Source: Pardosa pseudoannulata (lineage: Eukaryota; Arthropoda; Arachnida; Araneae; Lycosidae). From it: DNA of 64,000 nt. The translations under genes and the position numbers were made by a program. How positions within the stretch are numbered: position 1 is the first letter of the stretch; each line of letters opens with the position of its first letter. Shown here in pieces: positions 37,084-50,700 of this stretch. The notes under the pieces were generated by a model, which had not been told where the DNA came from, did not search any database, and saw only the letters and a program-made list of their open reading frames with translations. The DNA lies in contig CM063505.1 of assembly GCA_032207245.1 (NCBI GenBank), positions 173,061,158-173,125,157 of the forward strand, in the 5' to 3' direction.

Positions 37084-37161
37084 ATGTCTGAAAATAAAGA
37101 AGAAAAACCACCTGACAAATCGAAAAGTCGAAAGCACCGTGTCACGGGCTTTGAAGAATGG
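37084..37161 (+). CDS. REV1: REV1 exon 1 (start codon, residues 1-26)
   Basis: Reads MSENKEEKPPDKSKSRKHRV and ends FEEW, followed by a GTAAAA donor in phase 0. This ATG is chosen because the frame joins exon 2 to form the W-GGYM motif and the charged leader matches REV1 N-termini. The bases before the ATG (ATTATA) are AT-rich, as is usual for 5' leaders in this genome. Confidence 0.9.
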
Positions 37162-38482
37162 GTAAAATTATATACCTTTATATCACATTTAAAAATATAG
37201 ATCTTTTCCTCAACTTAATCATTGCAGTATCAATTTAAATAATTACGATTCCTTGATAATAATTCCTTGACTGTTTTTATTTAAGATCATGTTTGGTTGG
37301 GCTGTAACCATTTTATTCAAACTTATGTCTAAATTTGATACTAAATGTAATAAAAATATTTTAGAATCATATTTAAAAGTAAGTTACATTATTTTTTTAA
37401 ATTATTTTATTTCGGCGATTGTTAGAAGTTGATAGGCTTTAACAAAAATCTGAACACTAGTTTATTATTACAAATTAATGAAAACCGAGTTTTTAAAATA
37501 GCTTTAGAAATTGGTATCTCAGAATAAAAGTTTTTTTTTTAATTATTAATATTTAGGTTTAGATTTTAAAACTTTTTCTTTCATTAAAGGAGGTTTACTT
37601 CTTAAAAACTTTTCAAAAATTACAGTTTTTATTTCAGGCAGTCAACTTTAATCAACAGGATATTTTTGACATGGCATAATATTTTATTTGGAATGCCAAA
37701 GTCTTAAGTAAACATTGCAGATCTATCAATTTTAATAATTTCTGCAATGAGTTCTACACATTAATTACATAACAATATCACATCCACACAGTTCATAAAA
37801 ATTTTCTTTGGGTATTAAAATATCCAAATTTAAAGTTCAAAATTAATTGCAATATAATAAATTTAGCAGATTTCTACCCCTGATCCCCATATCCAGTAGA
37901 AAAAAATTAAAAATTAATAGACAACATTTATTAAAATGGAAAGATAACAGGATGAATATATATTTATCTATTATCTTTCTAAAATACAAAGATAAACAAA
38001 ACATAAGAACTGATAAAGTTTTCTCTTAATAAAGTTTGACAATTTCTACAGAAAATAATTGTTTTACAGAAATTTAATAACTGTAATTTACATGAAACAT
38101 ATATATTCAAAGATAGATACATTGCATAAACTGCATAGATCTGTACTTCATATATGTGCTCAATCATACCTTTTTAGAACAATTAGTTTTTATTAAAACT
38201 ATGGAGGATAAAAGAATAGCTACTATATCTATGAATAAAACACTGTTCCATTAGATTCTCTCTTTAAAATTATTGACATCAGATTTTGATTAGCGGGATT
38301 AACAATTCTATCTTCTTAACTTCTTATCTTTAAATTGTTTTTAGAATAACTATCATTTTAAATGAAAGATACTAACTAACAGTAAGTAGTTATGAATATG
38401 CTTCTGAAAATAAAATAACTAGAATTCTGTTTTTTAAGGTTTTTGTAATAAATATAGAAATTTATACATATATACATAATGT

Positions 38483-38542
<60 letters not shown>

Positions 38543-38631
38543 CTAAAGCAGAGTTCAATTTTTATATAAAATATTGTTGTATTACTTTAAAATTGTAATG
38601 TTATACCTATTTCTTAAACCAGTGTAAATTA

Positions 38632-38668
<37 letters not shown>

Positions 38669-39573
38669 CAACATTGACTTATTAGGGTGGTTATATGGCT
38701 TCAAAGAAAATGAAACTAGCTAATCAGTTTGATGGCCAAAGAGAGATAGAGTCTGATGAGTTGGACACAATCAAAACTGACATCTTCAGAGGTGTTTCAA
38801 TATTTGTCAATGGTTATACAAGTAAATATTTTTAATGTGTTTTTATTATAATTACTAGCTTAAAAATGTTTAAATAATTATGACTTTAGTCGTTACCAAA
38901 GTTTCTCATCCTACAATATCAGCTTAACATTGAGTTATATTAATTTTTTAATGAATAATTAAAAGATAGCTGTTTCCAAAGTATATAGTCAAGACATGAT
39001 TTTTGCATATTCTACAATAATTTTATATTTAATTCTACATTAATGTATGGTTTTAAGCCTCTTCAAACTGCAGTATTAGCATTTGGGTTTCTCATCCAAT
39101 TACATAAGCATTTTAATGGTAAGTAAGGTCTGCAATCCATCTTGAACTTCTGATCAGGAGTGTGTATATTTGTTTTTGTGTATGGGAGAGTTAAAACTTT
39201 TAAAATATGTGGACTGTAATGTAATGGAGTTAAAAAATTGTGCCAAATTAAAAATGTGGAGATAATTTAAAATTAGCTTGTGGGCAAGATATAAAGGGCT
39301 TCTATGTGAATAAAAATTTTATGACGTTACCACTATCTAGATGATTTTAAAAATGCAGATTTTTACTATGAATTACTATGTAGAATTTTTTTTTAATGCA
39401 AAAGTAGTAGATTAGTTAGCATTTTTCAATATTTGTTTGTCTGCTAGATGTAAGTTGGTTTTTCTTTAGTCTTTAAAGTTTTTGCTATCCAAATCATTTT
39501 AGCTGTTTAACTTGAGTTAAATATGTATTCTTTGGCAGGGCTGTAGCCAAAAATTATTTTTGGAGAGGGACAT

Positions 39574-39647
<74 letters not shown>

Positions 39648-42600
39648 GGGTATTTTAATAAAACTACAGGTTTTCTTATATATGTATACTACTAATGAGT
39701 ATCATAATACAATGGGATTTTAAAATATCAAAATGATTAAAAATGATGTAATAAACAAATTTATAGCCTTGAATGAGTCATGTAGTAACTACACAATGAA
39801 TTAATAGTAAAATTAACATTGAAAATATATAACCTATATATGGTATTAAATTCTAATTTTTAAAACAGAAGTATAACTAAAGAAAAAGAATAATTTTGAA
39901 GAAAATGAAAATGTTCAAATTATTATTTTAAATTATAAAATATGCTTTTTTTTTTTAATTTTCGCCAAAAAATTTTCACAATTCTTCCGATTGTGCAACA
40001 ATATTGTGATGAGTTGCCAAAAGTATTAGTCAATCTCTTCTCACATGTCAAATCCAATTTTAACCTACTCCTTAACTCAATGCCACTGTTCTAAGACCAC
40101 TTTTGTCTATGCACAGCTAGGCAGAAGACACACACACATGGTCCATTTTCTTTCCACAAAACAGTATTTTAGAATTTCGGAGGGGGACCCGTCCCCTAAA
40201 TCCCTCCCCTTGCCTACGGCCCTGTTCTTTAGTGATTTTGTATAAAGATCATTCCATTAAGAGAGATCTCCAGTTAATTTTCTACTCTGGACCTTAATAA
40301 CTATAGATCAAGCACTGTTGAAATATATCCTTAAGAATGTACTAGTCAAACATATATTTTTTATAAAAAGTATATTTAAATTTTAAACTTATAGTTATCA
40401 TAAGATCTTTTTAATAAATAACTGCAATTTATTATGATTTATATGCAAAAATCATTTCATAACTTAACCTATCTGCTTTATTGAAAAGGAAGACAGTTTT
40501 TCTTAGTTTATTACTGACAATTTTTTAATTGTTTGTTTTTATGTTAAAGTTTGAAATTTTCAATTGCTTAAATGAACTTAATATTATATTAATTTATTAT
40601 TTTCTTTTTTCTGTAGAACCATCAGCTGATGAATTGAAAAGATTAATGATGGTACATGGAGGTACTTATCACCACTACTATTCAACTACTAAAACAACCC
40701 ATATTATTGCATCTAATCTTCCATACAGCAAAATAAAAAATTTGAAGAAACAAATTGTAATAAAACCTGATTGGATCACAGATAGGTAAAAAAAGCAAAA
40801 TATTCTTCATTTTTAGATTTGAATTGCTGCAAATTGGATTTTGTGAATTCTCCTTCCCCTTTTTGTAGGAAAAAAAATCACACTAAAGGACAGTAAAATA
40901 ACTTGCTCTCATAGTTAAAAGAACTTACCCAGTGGCAAATTGGGTAATTTTTAGATAGGTTTGAATGTAGTATTATCAAGCAATTATTTCTTTTTGAAAA
41001 AAAATAATGAAATGGTTTTTAGAAATCTAGACTCTAGATTTAACGATTGTGAGTTATTAAGATTAACATGATATAAATGTTTATTATTTAGAAACTAATC
41101 AGTAGAAGTATGAGGGCAAATTATTTGACTCATAAAAAAGTGAAAAGTATTATTTATGCTCACAACCTGTTTACTCTATTGTAATATAGAAACAGTTCTC
41201 ATGTCTGCCAAAAGTCTGTTAAATAACTAATTATTGTGCTGGAATTAATATCTAATAATTATTAAATAAAAAAATTACTTTGACAAGCTGTCAAACTCAT
41301 ACAGCCATTTCCAGTTACACAATATAGCTAGAAGTATGGAATGTACAAAATTTTGATATTTGAACTTATGGTTTTGGTTATACAAAGAATTAAAGTATAT
41401 ATTCAAGTTCAATTTAATCTTTTACAAAGCAAGAGTACCATGAATAAGGGCACAAATTGTGTAAAAATTAAGCTGTTTGGTAGCCACAATCAAACTATTT
41501 CTTTAAATCTTCACCTTTCTTTATACAGAGATTGTGGCTACAAAATATTTGTTTGCTTTTAATTTTTACTCAGTCTATGCTTTTGCTGACATTGATTTTA
41601 CTTTTATGTGTTACTATATTCTGTCACAAAAGCTTTATAGTAGCTATCAATATTATGCTTAAAAACAATGTGTTTTTAAGTTCAGTATTGCCTAAAAATG
41701 AGTAAATTTTATAAACACTATTTAATAGCTTCTTATTTTGAATTTTGAAGTATGCAAATGAAAAATTAATATTTGTTATATTGTAATGCACATTAATAAT
41801 CAGGTTTGAAAGTATGAAATTACCTTACTAGTCTATGGAAAGTTCACACACTTCTTTAATGTTAATCATTCATTTTAAAATTGGTATTTATTTTTACAAT
41901 TAATTATAATAAAGTATTGCTTTAGAATTAAAAGAGTATTATACATGAATTACCTTACTTATCATTTTTTTTTCTGTAGGTAGTTCATTAAAATTATTGA
42001 ATATATTGTCTGTTGCATTAATTTAAATTCCAAAAAGAAACCTCTGTTTTCATTCCTTTTATGCATTGCATAAATTAAAAACATTTAGGAATATTTTTTT
42101 CAAGTAAATCCTCTTTTAAATTGTAATATTTCAAATGCAGTCAAACTCATTTATAAGTATGATGAAAGCACTGAGACAAATTGTTCACCACAATTGAGTC
42201 TACCAAAGATATTAAACAAAAAATTCTTAAGGCTTAAAAACAAATTAGATACAAATAAAAATTATCTACTTTTTTTATTTTTCTTTATGTGTACAAAGCC
42301 GAACGATGGCCAAATGGTTAGGGTGCTGACTTTCGGAACCAGAGTTCATGGGTTCGAATCCCATTATGGCATGGATGTCTGTAGCCGTTCGGAATCGGTT
42401 TTAAGCAGTAGGTCCTGGTCTCATTAACCCTCATGTTGCAAAAAGTAGACCGTAGCGCTTCAAAACCAAACCAAACTAATTATGTGTACAAAAGAATAAA
42501 AACCGGTCAATTTTGTTTAGATTTTAATCTTTTATTAGCTGTACTCATTTTTATAATGAGTGGACATGCATTGTAAGTTGTACAACACACAAAAAGATAT

Positions 42601-44941
42601 TAAATGTACATTTATTATGTTTTACTGGAGAAAAAGTTTTCATGCACTGTGTTTGCCAGTACTTATGAAGTAAAACCTGAAAAGAAACAAATTTCATAAT
42701 GATTAAAAAACTTAAACAACAAAGTATAGAAAGATATATGCTAGAAAAGAACAGGAAAAGAATAACAAATTAAACATCAGACAAAAGTTTTTTTTTTTTT
42801 TTTATCATTGCATGTTTAAATTTACTGATAAAAAATAACATGTGCAACTGATTTCACAATCTGAAAAGAAAATAATATTCAGAAAGCAAGGAGGTGATTC
42901 ATTAAATAAATACTTATTGATACTTGTGTCCTCTACCTTCAAAATTTAATTTCAGAGAAAAGGCAAAAATGATTGTTGTACTTTTTACAATGGCATGCCT
43001 GGCAGAAGGTTCATTTTGTTTCTTTTTCTGATAATTGTTCAGTGTTCAATATTTATGGCACAAAATGCATTATCATTAACACCTCTTGATTCAAGAAAGT
43101 TTGCATTTTTTTTTCAGTATATTCCAACGTACGGTTGATAGATAGTCGAGGTTCTGTTAATACTTCATCCTTGTCTGAGATTCTACTTTGAGTGATGCCT
43201 TTTGATAGTCTGCAATAATCATTTTTTTAGTTTGGATTTCTAATGTAATCAGTTTATCACCAATCATAGCATAATCTTGAAATTCAGATTTTGGAATTTC
43301 TAAGTTATTTATTGATAAAGATTCTTTATGTATTTCCTGTTCTTCTTATTGTTTGCTGGCTCAAGTATTTTCTGGCAGATTTTTCATGAGAGAAAAAAAT
43401 CCTTGCTAAATATAAATTATATTCACATGAAGAAAATTTTATGTATGCTTTTTAATACTGAACTCACCATTTTTCTTTTTTGAGTTTATTGTTAAACCTA
43501 GGTGTTTGTTAAATCAATGTTTTCAGTAAATGAGTTTGACTGTAGTATGTTTTTGATAGTGTTTTTAATTGACTGCAAACTGACTTTTACATTTTATTTA
43601 TTTTTTATTTTAGTTTGAAATTAGTATTATAAACAGTAGTAATAAATTGCATTTTGTTTTAATGTAGCTTTATTTTAATATTGATGGCTAATTATTTTGA
43701 TTCTTGCAGTGTGAAATGTTTTATTTATTTATTTTTAGTATAAAGGCAGGCACACTGTTACCTCACCAAAGTTATTTCCTCTATCCTCCAGAAGTTATTA
43801 ACAAACAGCAAAGACTGAAAGTATCAGATTTTACTGATTCAAAATCTACATTGGATTCAGCTTCTAATATCTTTGATAATACTTCTGCACTTTCTCATGG
43901 TTTTAAAAAAGACAAACCATTTGATGGGGAAGCTTCCAAAGAATTACTGAAAAGTGTCAATGCACATCAAACAAGTACTAACAATTTATCTGCAATTACT
44001 GTTGGCAATCTTCATTCAAAACACACTGCTTCCAAAACACATGCTCCTTCAAAAACTGATACACCTGTTACTGCTGGACATCCAGATTTTTTATCTGAAT
44101 TTTATAGTCGCTCCAGATTACATCACATATCTACTGCTGGTCAAGAATTGAAGAGATATGTTCAAAATCTAGTTGATAATAACAATTCAAAGACATTTGT
44201 AGGTAGAGAACATTTAAAAACTAGAGTGAAGAATGGCTCTTTGCCAGAAGTACAAAATGACTGTAGTGTATTAAATGAGTGCCATAAGAAAAATCGACCA
44301 ATAATTATGCATTTAGATATGGATTGCTTTTTTGTATCAGTTGGACTGAGGAATCACCCTGAACTTAAAGGTATACTTTTTTGAAATTTTGTTTGAGATA
44401 TTAAGAGTTTATTTTAATTTTATCCATTATACAAGAACCAATCAAATAGGATAAGATAACTGTGTTTTCTAGATTGTATTCTGTTAGAAGTTTTTTAGTT
44501 GTCTTCATATTATTAAAATTATTAAATTACTATTATTAAAATTTAAAAAAAAAAAAAAATGTATGCATATTCAAAGATGACTAGCAGTATAAAGACTTTT
44601 AAGTATCAGGAAGCACAATGATTTTTATCTGTTCTGTAGTTTTATCTGTGGTTTCTGTTCCCATTTTTTGGTAATTTTGTAATGACAAGCATTGATAAAT
44701 TTTTTTTTTTTAAATTTGATACAAATTGAAAAATTTAAAAGTTGTTAAAAATATTGCCAAAGTTGGCTACGTGATTTTGTCTCTAATTACTCAGGCTGAA
44801 CAATATCTGAATTCTAATATTGTGATATATTGTTCACAAAATATCAATATTTTTAGTATATCAATATGTTCTAATTCGTATATCTCTTTATTATACTGTC
44901 ATAATTAAAAGTGTATTTTGTATAAAATAATACAAATGCTC

Positions 44942-44976
<35 letters not shown>

Positions 44977-47728
44977 GATGTGTGGATGTTGATTATCTAG
45001 AAAACAAAAATTCAATTTATTAATTCAACATATTAAAAGGATACATAAATTTAAGTTTATTCACTGCTTTAAAAAAGGCAAATCTTTTTCCTGCATATCT
45101 AATCTATAATGTATGTTATTCTAAACTTTCAGACAGTTAAACAAATTAATCAAATGAAACAAGAAAACGAACCTAAGATAAAGCAAAGGATATATTAAAA
45201 GGAAAATATGTCCTTTTGGTAACAGTTGATGAAATTTTGGACAATCATCATTCCAAGGTTCTATCTTGTATATACAGAATGATAGCTGGTGCTGAACTCA
45301 ATACTGGATTTGGGGGTTTGAATTGCACTGTTGCATGAATATTCATAGCAATTCAGAATCAACTTTAAGTAGTAGATCCCAATCTCATTTGCCCTCGTGT
45401 TGCAAAAATGTAGACTGTAGTGCTCCAAATCAAACCTTTTTTGTATATGTACAGTTGTAAAATAAGTTCATATGAATAAATCATGGTATTATTAATCAGA
45501 ATCAAATTGGGCCTCATGTTGGGTGCAAATTTGTGACAAAGAGATTTTAAATAATGACAAACATCGGCAAGCTCAAATAATATATTTAAAATCTACTGCT
45601 CCACAAAACAAACAGTTAAGTACAAAACATTTCAACAAGACAAAATAATGACAATGCTACATCTCCGAAAGCAGGAGGCTGACTGAATGTTTTTGCCTAT
45701 AGTGACTTGAAGGCAATCCTTCTGTTTGTTACAACTGTGATTTTTATTATATGATGGTCTCAGGCAGTGTTTGACATTGGTATAATGGTGTCTTATTTAG
45801 TTTTTGTCTGATATAAAGAAACATACATACTAATAGTGTTTGTAAAGAGTTAGTGATTTAGAGACCAGTAGGTGTCTGGTGGGAATGTTTAAAATTATTT
45901 CAGATGTTCTATGAATAAAACATTTAGGACAGAATGGGGTAGAAAAATTATATTGATCATTCAGAGATGAAGAGTTGTAGAATAAAACATTTAGTATTTG
46001 TCAGGTATGCAATTAACGGTGGAGAAGAGAACAAAATAATGATTATGCTATGTCTTTGAAAACTGGAGGCAGGTTGAATGTTTTTGTCTATAGCCACTAG
46101 GGGCTTTCTTTCTATTTGTTACACAGTATAATAATGTCATGTAAGGGCATTTTAAAATATTTCAATGTTTGGATGTTTATATGTAGTGCTGGTCCCAAAT
46201 AAAGAAACTATGTGTAGTTTATATTTACAAACACACACATGCACTTACATATATATTTGTGTGTCCCCCACAGCAGAATACTTTTCAATGTTCTGCAACA
46301 GGCTTTCAGATAATCAAAAATGTTCTGCAGGAGATATATTTATTTTATCATATATTTACTCTCCCACAATATTATTCTTATTGTGGTACATTTTTATCCT
46401 TTCCAATATGTATAACTAAAAATATTTAATAAAACAGTGCTACCTGAAATTAAGAAAAATATTTGTATCAAAACCAAGGCATTAACAAAGAATTTACTGT
46501 CCTGTCAATTACTTTTAATGTAAGATATTTTGAGATATTGCTACTATGATAAAAATGGGACTGATAATTTGGCCCAAATATTAATGCAAGGGAAGTTTTT
46601 AGGATAGGTGGATCACGAGCTATCTATCACACTGCAGGGTTCCCACGGTCATTAAAAGTCATTGAAAAGTGCTTAAATTTTCTTTTTGTTTTTTAAGGCC
46701 TTAAAAGTTTTTGAATTTTTTTTGAGGTCATTGAATTTGAGGTCCGGTGCGTGATTTTTCTTTTTCAAGTCCCTGCAAATGTTATGTAGCCTCTACACTA
46801 GGGCCAATGTTTACCACTTCCTAATGGGGACCTTGAACAATGGTTCACAGGTTGCATCCACACGCTGGGCCACTCAATGAGCTGAGCTCGTGGATTAGTC
46901 CATTGGGTCTACTGCACACTTTAGTGGCTTATCTGGTTGCCTTTGATCTTTAGAGAAAAACCGCCTCCGAAGCCATTGTTCATCAAGGCTTTATCGTCTG
47001 CTGCCATCGACCACGATAAGCCATACCCCCTCCAGACAGTGGGGATGGCTTGCAGTGGACCATAGTGTGGAGGGGCTCTTAATTCATGTCTGCACCGGAA
47101 AATTGAGAAGGATTGTTATTGGCAATTGTGGGCGTGTCACGTGACTCATCTTTTATGCACTAGCTACTGTCACTGGCTTGATAAAATATGATTTAAAAAG
47201 GGATAGAAAAAAAATAAAAAGTTTGGAATGCTTTTAAAAGAAACTGTATTTTTAAACCAGTATTTGTGTGCTTATAGCCCTTTTTTATACCATTTCAAAA
47301 GCCTGGTTTTTTTTCTGGGAAAAGAGTGAACATTATATATATAGTTCTACTGTTTTGGTGAGTTATTTTAATTTTTTTCAATTATGAACAGCGTATCAAA
47401 GAGGTGCTTGAAAAAAATATCAGTTTTTGGAAAAATCATTGAAAAGTGCATGAAATTTTCAGAAGCAAAAGAGTGGGAACCATGCACTGGTAGGGTATAG
47501 GGAAGACAAAGAAAATGACAACTCCCCCAAAGGGTTATTGCCTGCAAATTTGGCAAGACACCGGAAATTCCAAGTAAACCTTAGTGCTTTCAAATTTGTA
47601 GTTTCTTTTAAAAATATTTTGTCATAAATTTAATTTTTCTCACCGTTTGTATAAAGCTTGGAACTGCCACTTCAACTTGTACCCTCCCCCCCCCTTTCAT
47701 GATTCTTTCCTACTTATGGAAAACCAGC

Positions 47729-47765
<37 letters not shown>

Positions 47766-50700
47766 GGAAAAAGTTTTTCTGTGAGCCGTGATTGTTCTGC
47801 AACAGGGCCAGTTGTTCTGCGATGTGCATTGCACTTTTTGGCACATTTTGCTTCGGGGTGTGTGTCTATGTTATGACAGTTTGTTATAACAACATAATAT
47901 TAAGTTTATTGTTCTCTTTGTTTTCAAAATTGAAATAAAATGTTAATTTTTAAATATCTTGTTAAATCATTTTAGTGTAAAGTTATTTATAAATATTCAA
48001 AGTGGAATTTTGCACTGAAAAAGTACAATTCATGATTTATTATTAATAATTTTGAGATAGGCAGGAAAAGTTAATTAGAAGAGAAAGAATTTTAGTCATA
48101 AAAACAGTGCAGAATTTAAATATTTTAAGCATACATATAAAATGCACAAGTTGCATTATGTGAGTGTTCTTGTCATTATTTATTTAGCATTTCCTATATG
48201 TATATTGTAAAACAAAATCTGTATAAAGAAGCAAAGGTAATACAGTTAAACCTCCATAGGGGATACTTCTATATAAGTTTATTATTATTAATAAAAATGA
48301 CATTATATATCTACAGGAATTTTAAATTAAAACTAGTGGCTGATTTTTCTTTGACAGTTTCAGTATATTGTCTTATTTTTGAGCAATGTTTAGAATTGAA
48401 AGAAAATAGACAAAAAATTATTTTGATATTTAAAGTGAGGTATTATTAGATTTTAAGATCAAATAACTTTCTCTGAGAAAAATTTTTAGCATATAAATCT
48501 GACCCATAAGTGTTTGTACTGTCTAATTGTTAATTGAATTCTGACTTGTAATGAGAATCTATACAATGTAATATTAGCAATTAAATTTCATGGAAAAATA
48601 AAATTTTACAATCGCATTCTTCATAAAAATTTAATATATTTTATAAATTTTTCAAAACTATTTGATTTAAAGGAATTTTATTATCTGGACAGCTCAATTA
48701 TTTCTGTTTTAAAATTAGGAAAGCCAGTTGCTGTTACTCACTCAAAAGGCAAAAGGGATGGTGCACAAGATGGAAGTGATATTCATTTTGAAGCCTCATA
48801 TTATAAGAATCTGTCAAAGAAAAAATTAGAAGGTGTTACTGCTGTAGAAAAGACATTTTCTGATGAAGAAGAATTTCTAAGTGATGAACTCAAAGAAAAA
48901 CCAAAAATTTCAAAGTCATCTAAAGAATATGGTTCCCTGTCAGAAATTGCCAGCTGTAGCTATGAAGCTCGAAAAGCTGGTGTTAGAAATGGCATGTTTC
49001 TAGGAGAAGCATTACGACGCTGCCCAAATTTAAAAACTATTTCTTATGATTTTGAAGGCTATTCTGAAGTATCCAAAGAATTTTATGACATTGTAGCAAG
49101 GTATGTTTATTATATATATATTTATTTATATATACCATATTTATATGTGTATAACATAAATTTTTTTCCCAAAATTTAGGTCAAAAATTCAAGGTGTGTG
49201 TTATACATGGAATAATTTTTACTGCTTTTTGTAATCACTTGATATACGTATAATTGAGACAGGTATTTAAGGAAGAAAATAAAAAGGTAAATATCTTACT
49301 CATTAAAAGTATTGCTGCATATATATATTTCATTCCTGTTGCACTTCTTTTATTAAACAGTGCTAGTAGCACTAATCACTGAACACCAATTTCTGACTTG
49401 AAACAAAGCTCCAATTTTTTTGTTGCATATTGCACAACTTGCAACTGAATGATGCAGTATTACTTGATTTCTTCTTTCTCTTATTCACACATTGTTGCAC
49501 AATATTCTTTTTCTATTGAATGAAGAGGAATAAAGAGAATAGATCTCCCACTTTAGAATTAAGAAGGCTTTGTTATACAGCAGCTACTTTATGCAAGGTC
49601 TGCAATTTTAGCCTTTATGGTCATCTCATAATAAGCTCTCCCTTCTTCCATGACCCCAGATGACTGATAAAAGCATAAAGAAGTTTATTAAGAATGGAAT
49701 CATCTTTAGAATGACATTGAAAAATCATTGGAACTTGATTTGTTGAGTTTTCATGGCAATTGATTTACAATCTGGAAAGTCATTTGTATAAGAAATTTTA
49801 AATATGTATCTTAAGATCTAATTTTTTCCAGTTTTTTCTTGTTAAAAAACAGGTTGCATGTTATACATACATCCACATTATACATAAGTACATATTTTTT
49901 ATGTACGATATTTACTTGAGTATAACACACACGTTTTTCTATAATTTAGGGTAAAAACTCAAATTGCATATAACGCATAAAATAAATTTTGCTGCTCCAA
50001 GTAATCACATGATTTCGTCATTAGTTAAGATGACATTCAAAGGGAGAAAATGAAAAGGGAAAATTCTTACTTATTAGAACTATTTCTGAATCATTATTTC
50101 ACTGCTACTGCACTTCTTTTACACAACATTGCTAGTAACACTAATTTGTAACTTTGATGAGTTTCTTACTTAAAGCATAGTTCCAATTTTCTTTTACATT
50201 CTGAACTATTTACAACTTAAATGCTGCAGTACAACTAATAGATCACTTTTCCATCTTGCTCACACATTGTCATAAAATGCACTTTCTGTTAGAATAAAGA
50301 GGAATAATGAAAATTATATTTCTTATACATCACTCCCTTTTTATAGGGGGTGATGTATGAGATCTTCAATTTCTACATGTCTGTTCATATTTTTTAGACA
50401 TGGTCCTGTTTTTATGAAATAGTGAAAAATTACTCAATTTTTATAATTGAAATCTGGCTTTTGCAGTGAGGATCCTCCTGTTTTCGTGAAATTAGGGTCC
50501 TATTTTTCGGAAAATTACAAACTTATGTATGTGAAATTAGTATTAAGTTAAAATTCCATTTTAGATAAAGTCTTATTTAAAAAGTCTGATGTGTACACTG
50601 CATGACTTCCTTGTGCATATACTATACTATATCTCTTTTTCTTTTAAAATAATTTTGTTTAATGCATATCTCTCCTCCTTGGCACACTAGCCCCTAGGGG

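Noticed and set aside
42297..42370. tRNA gene (good A and B boxes)
   Set aside because: The sequence continues as the SINE-A body found at nine other places in the window, and the 5' and 3' arms do not pair into an acceptor stem that I can see.
43954..44151. 65-codon open frame
   Set aside because: A shadow frame inside REV1 exon 4.
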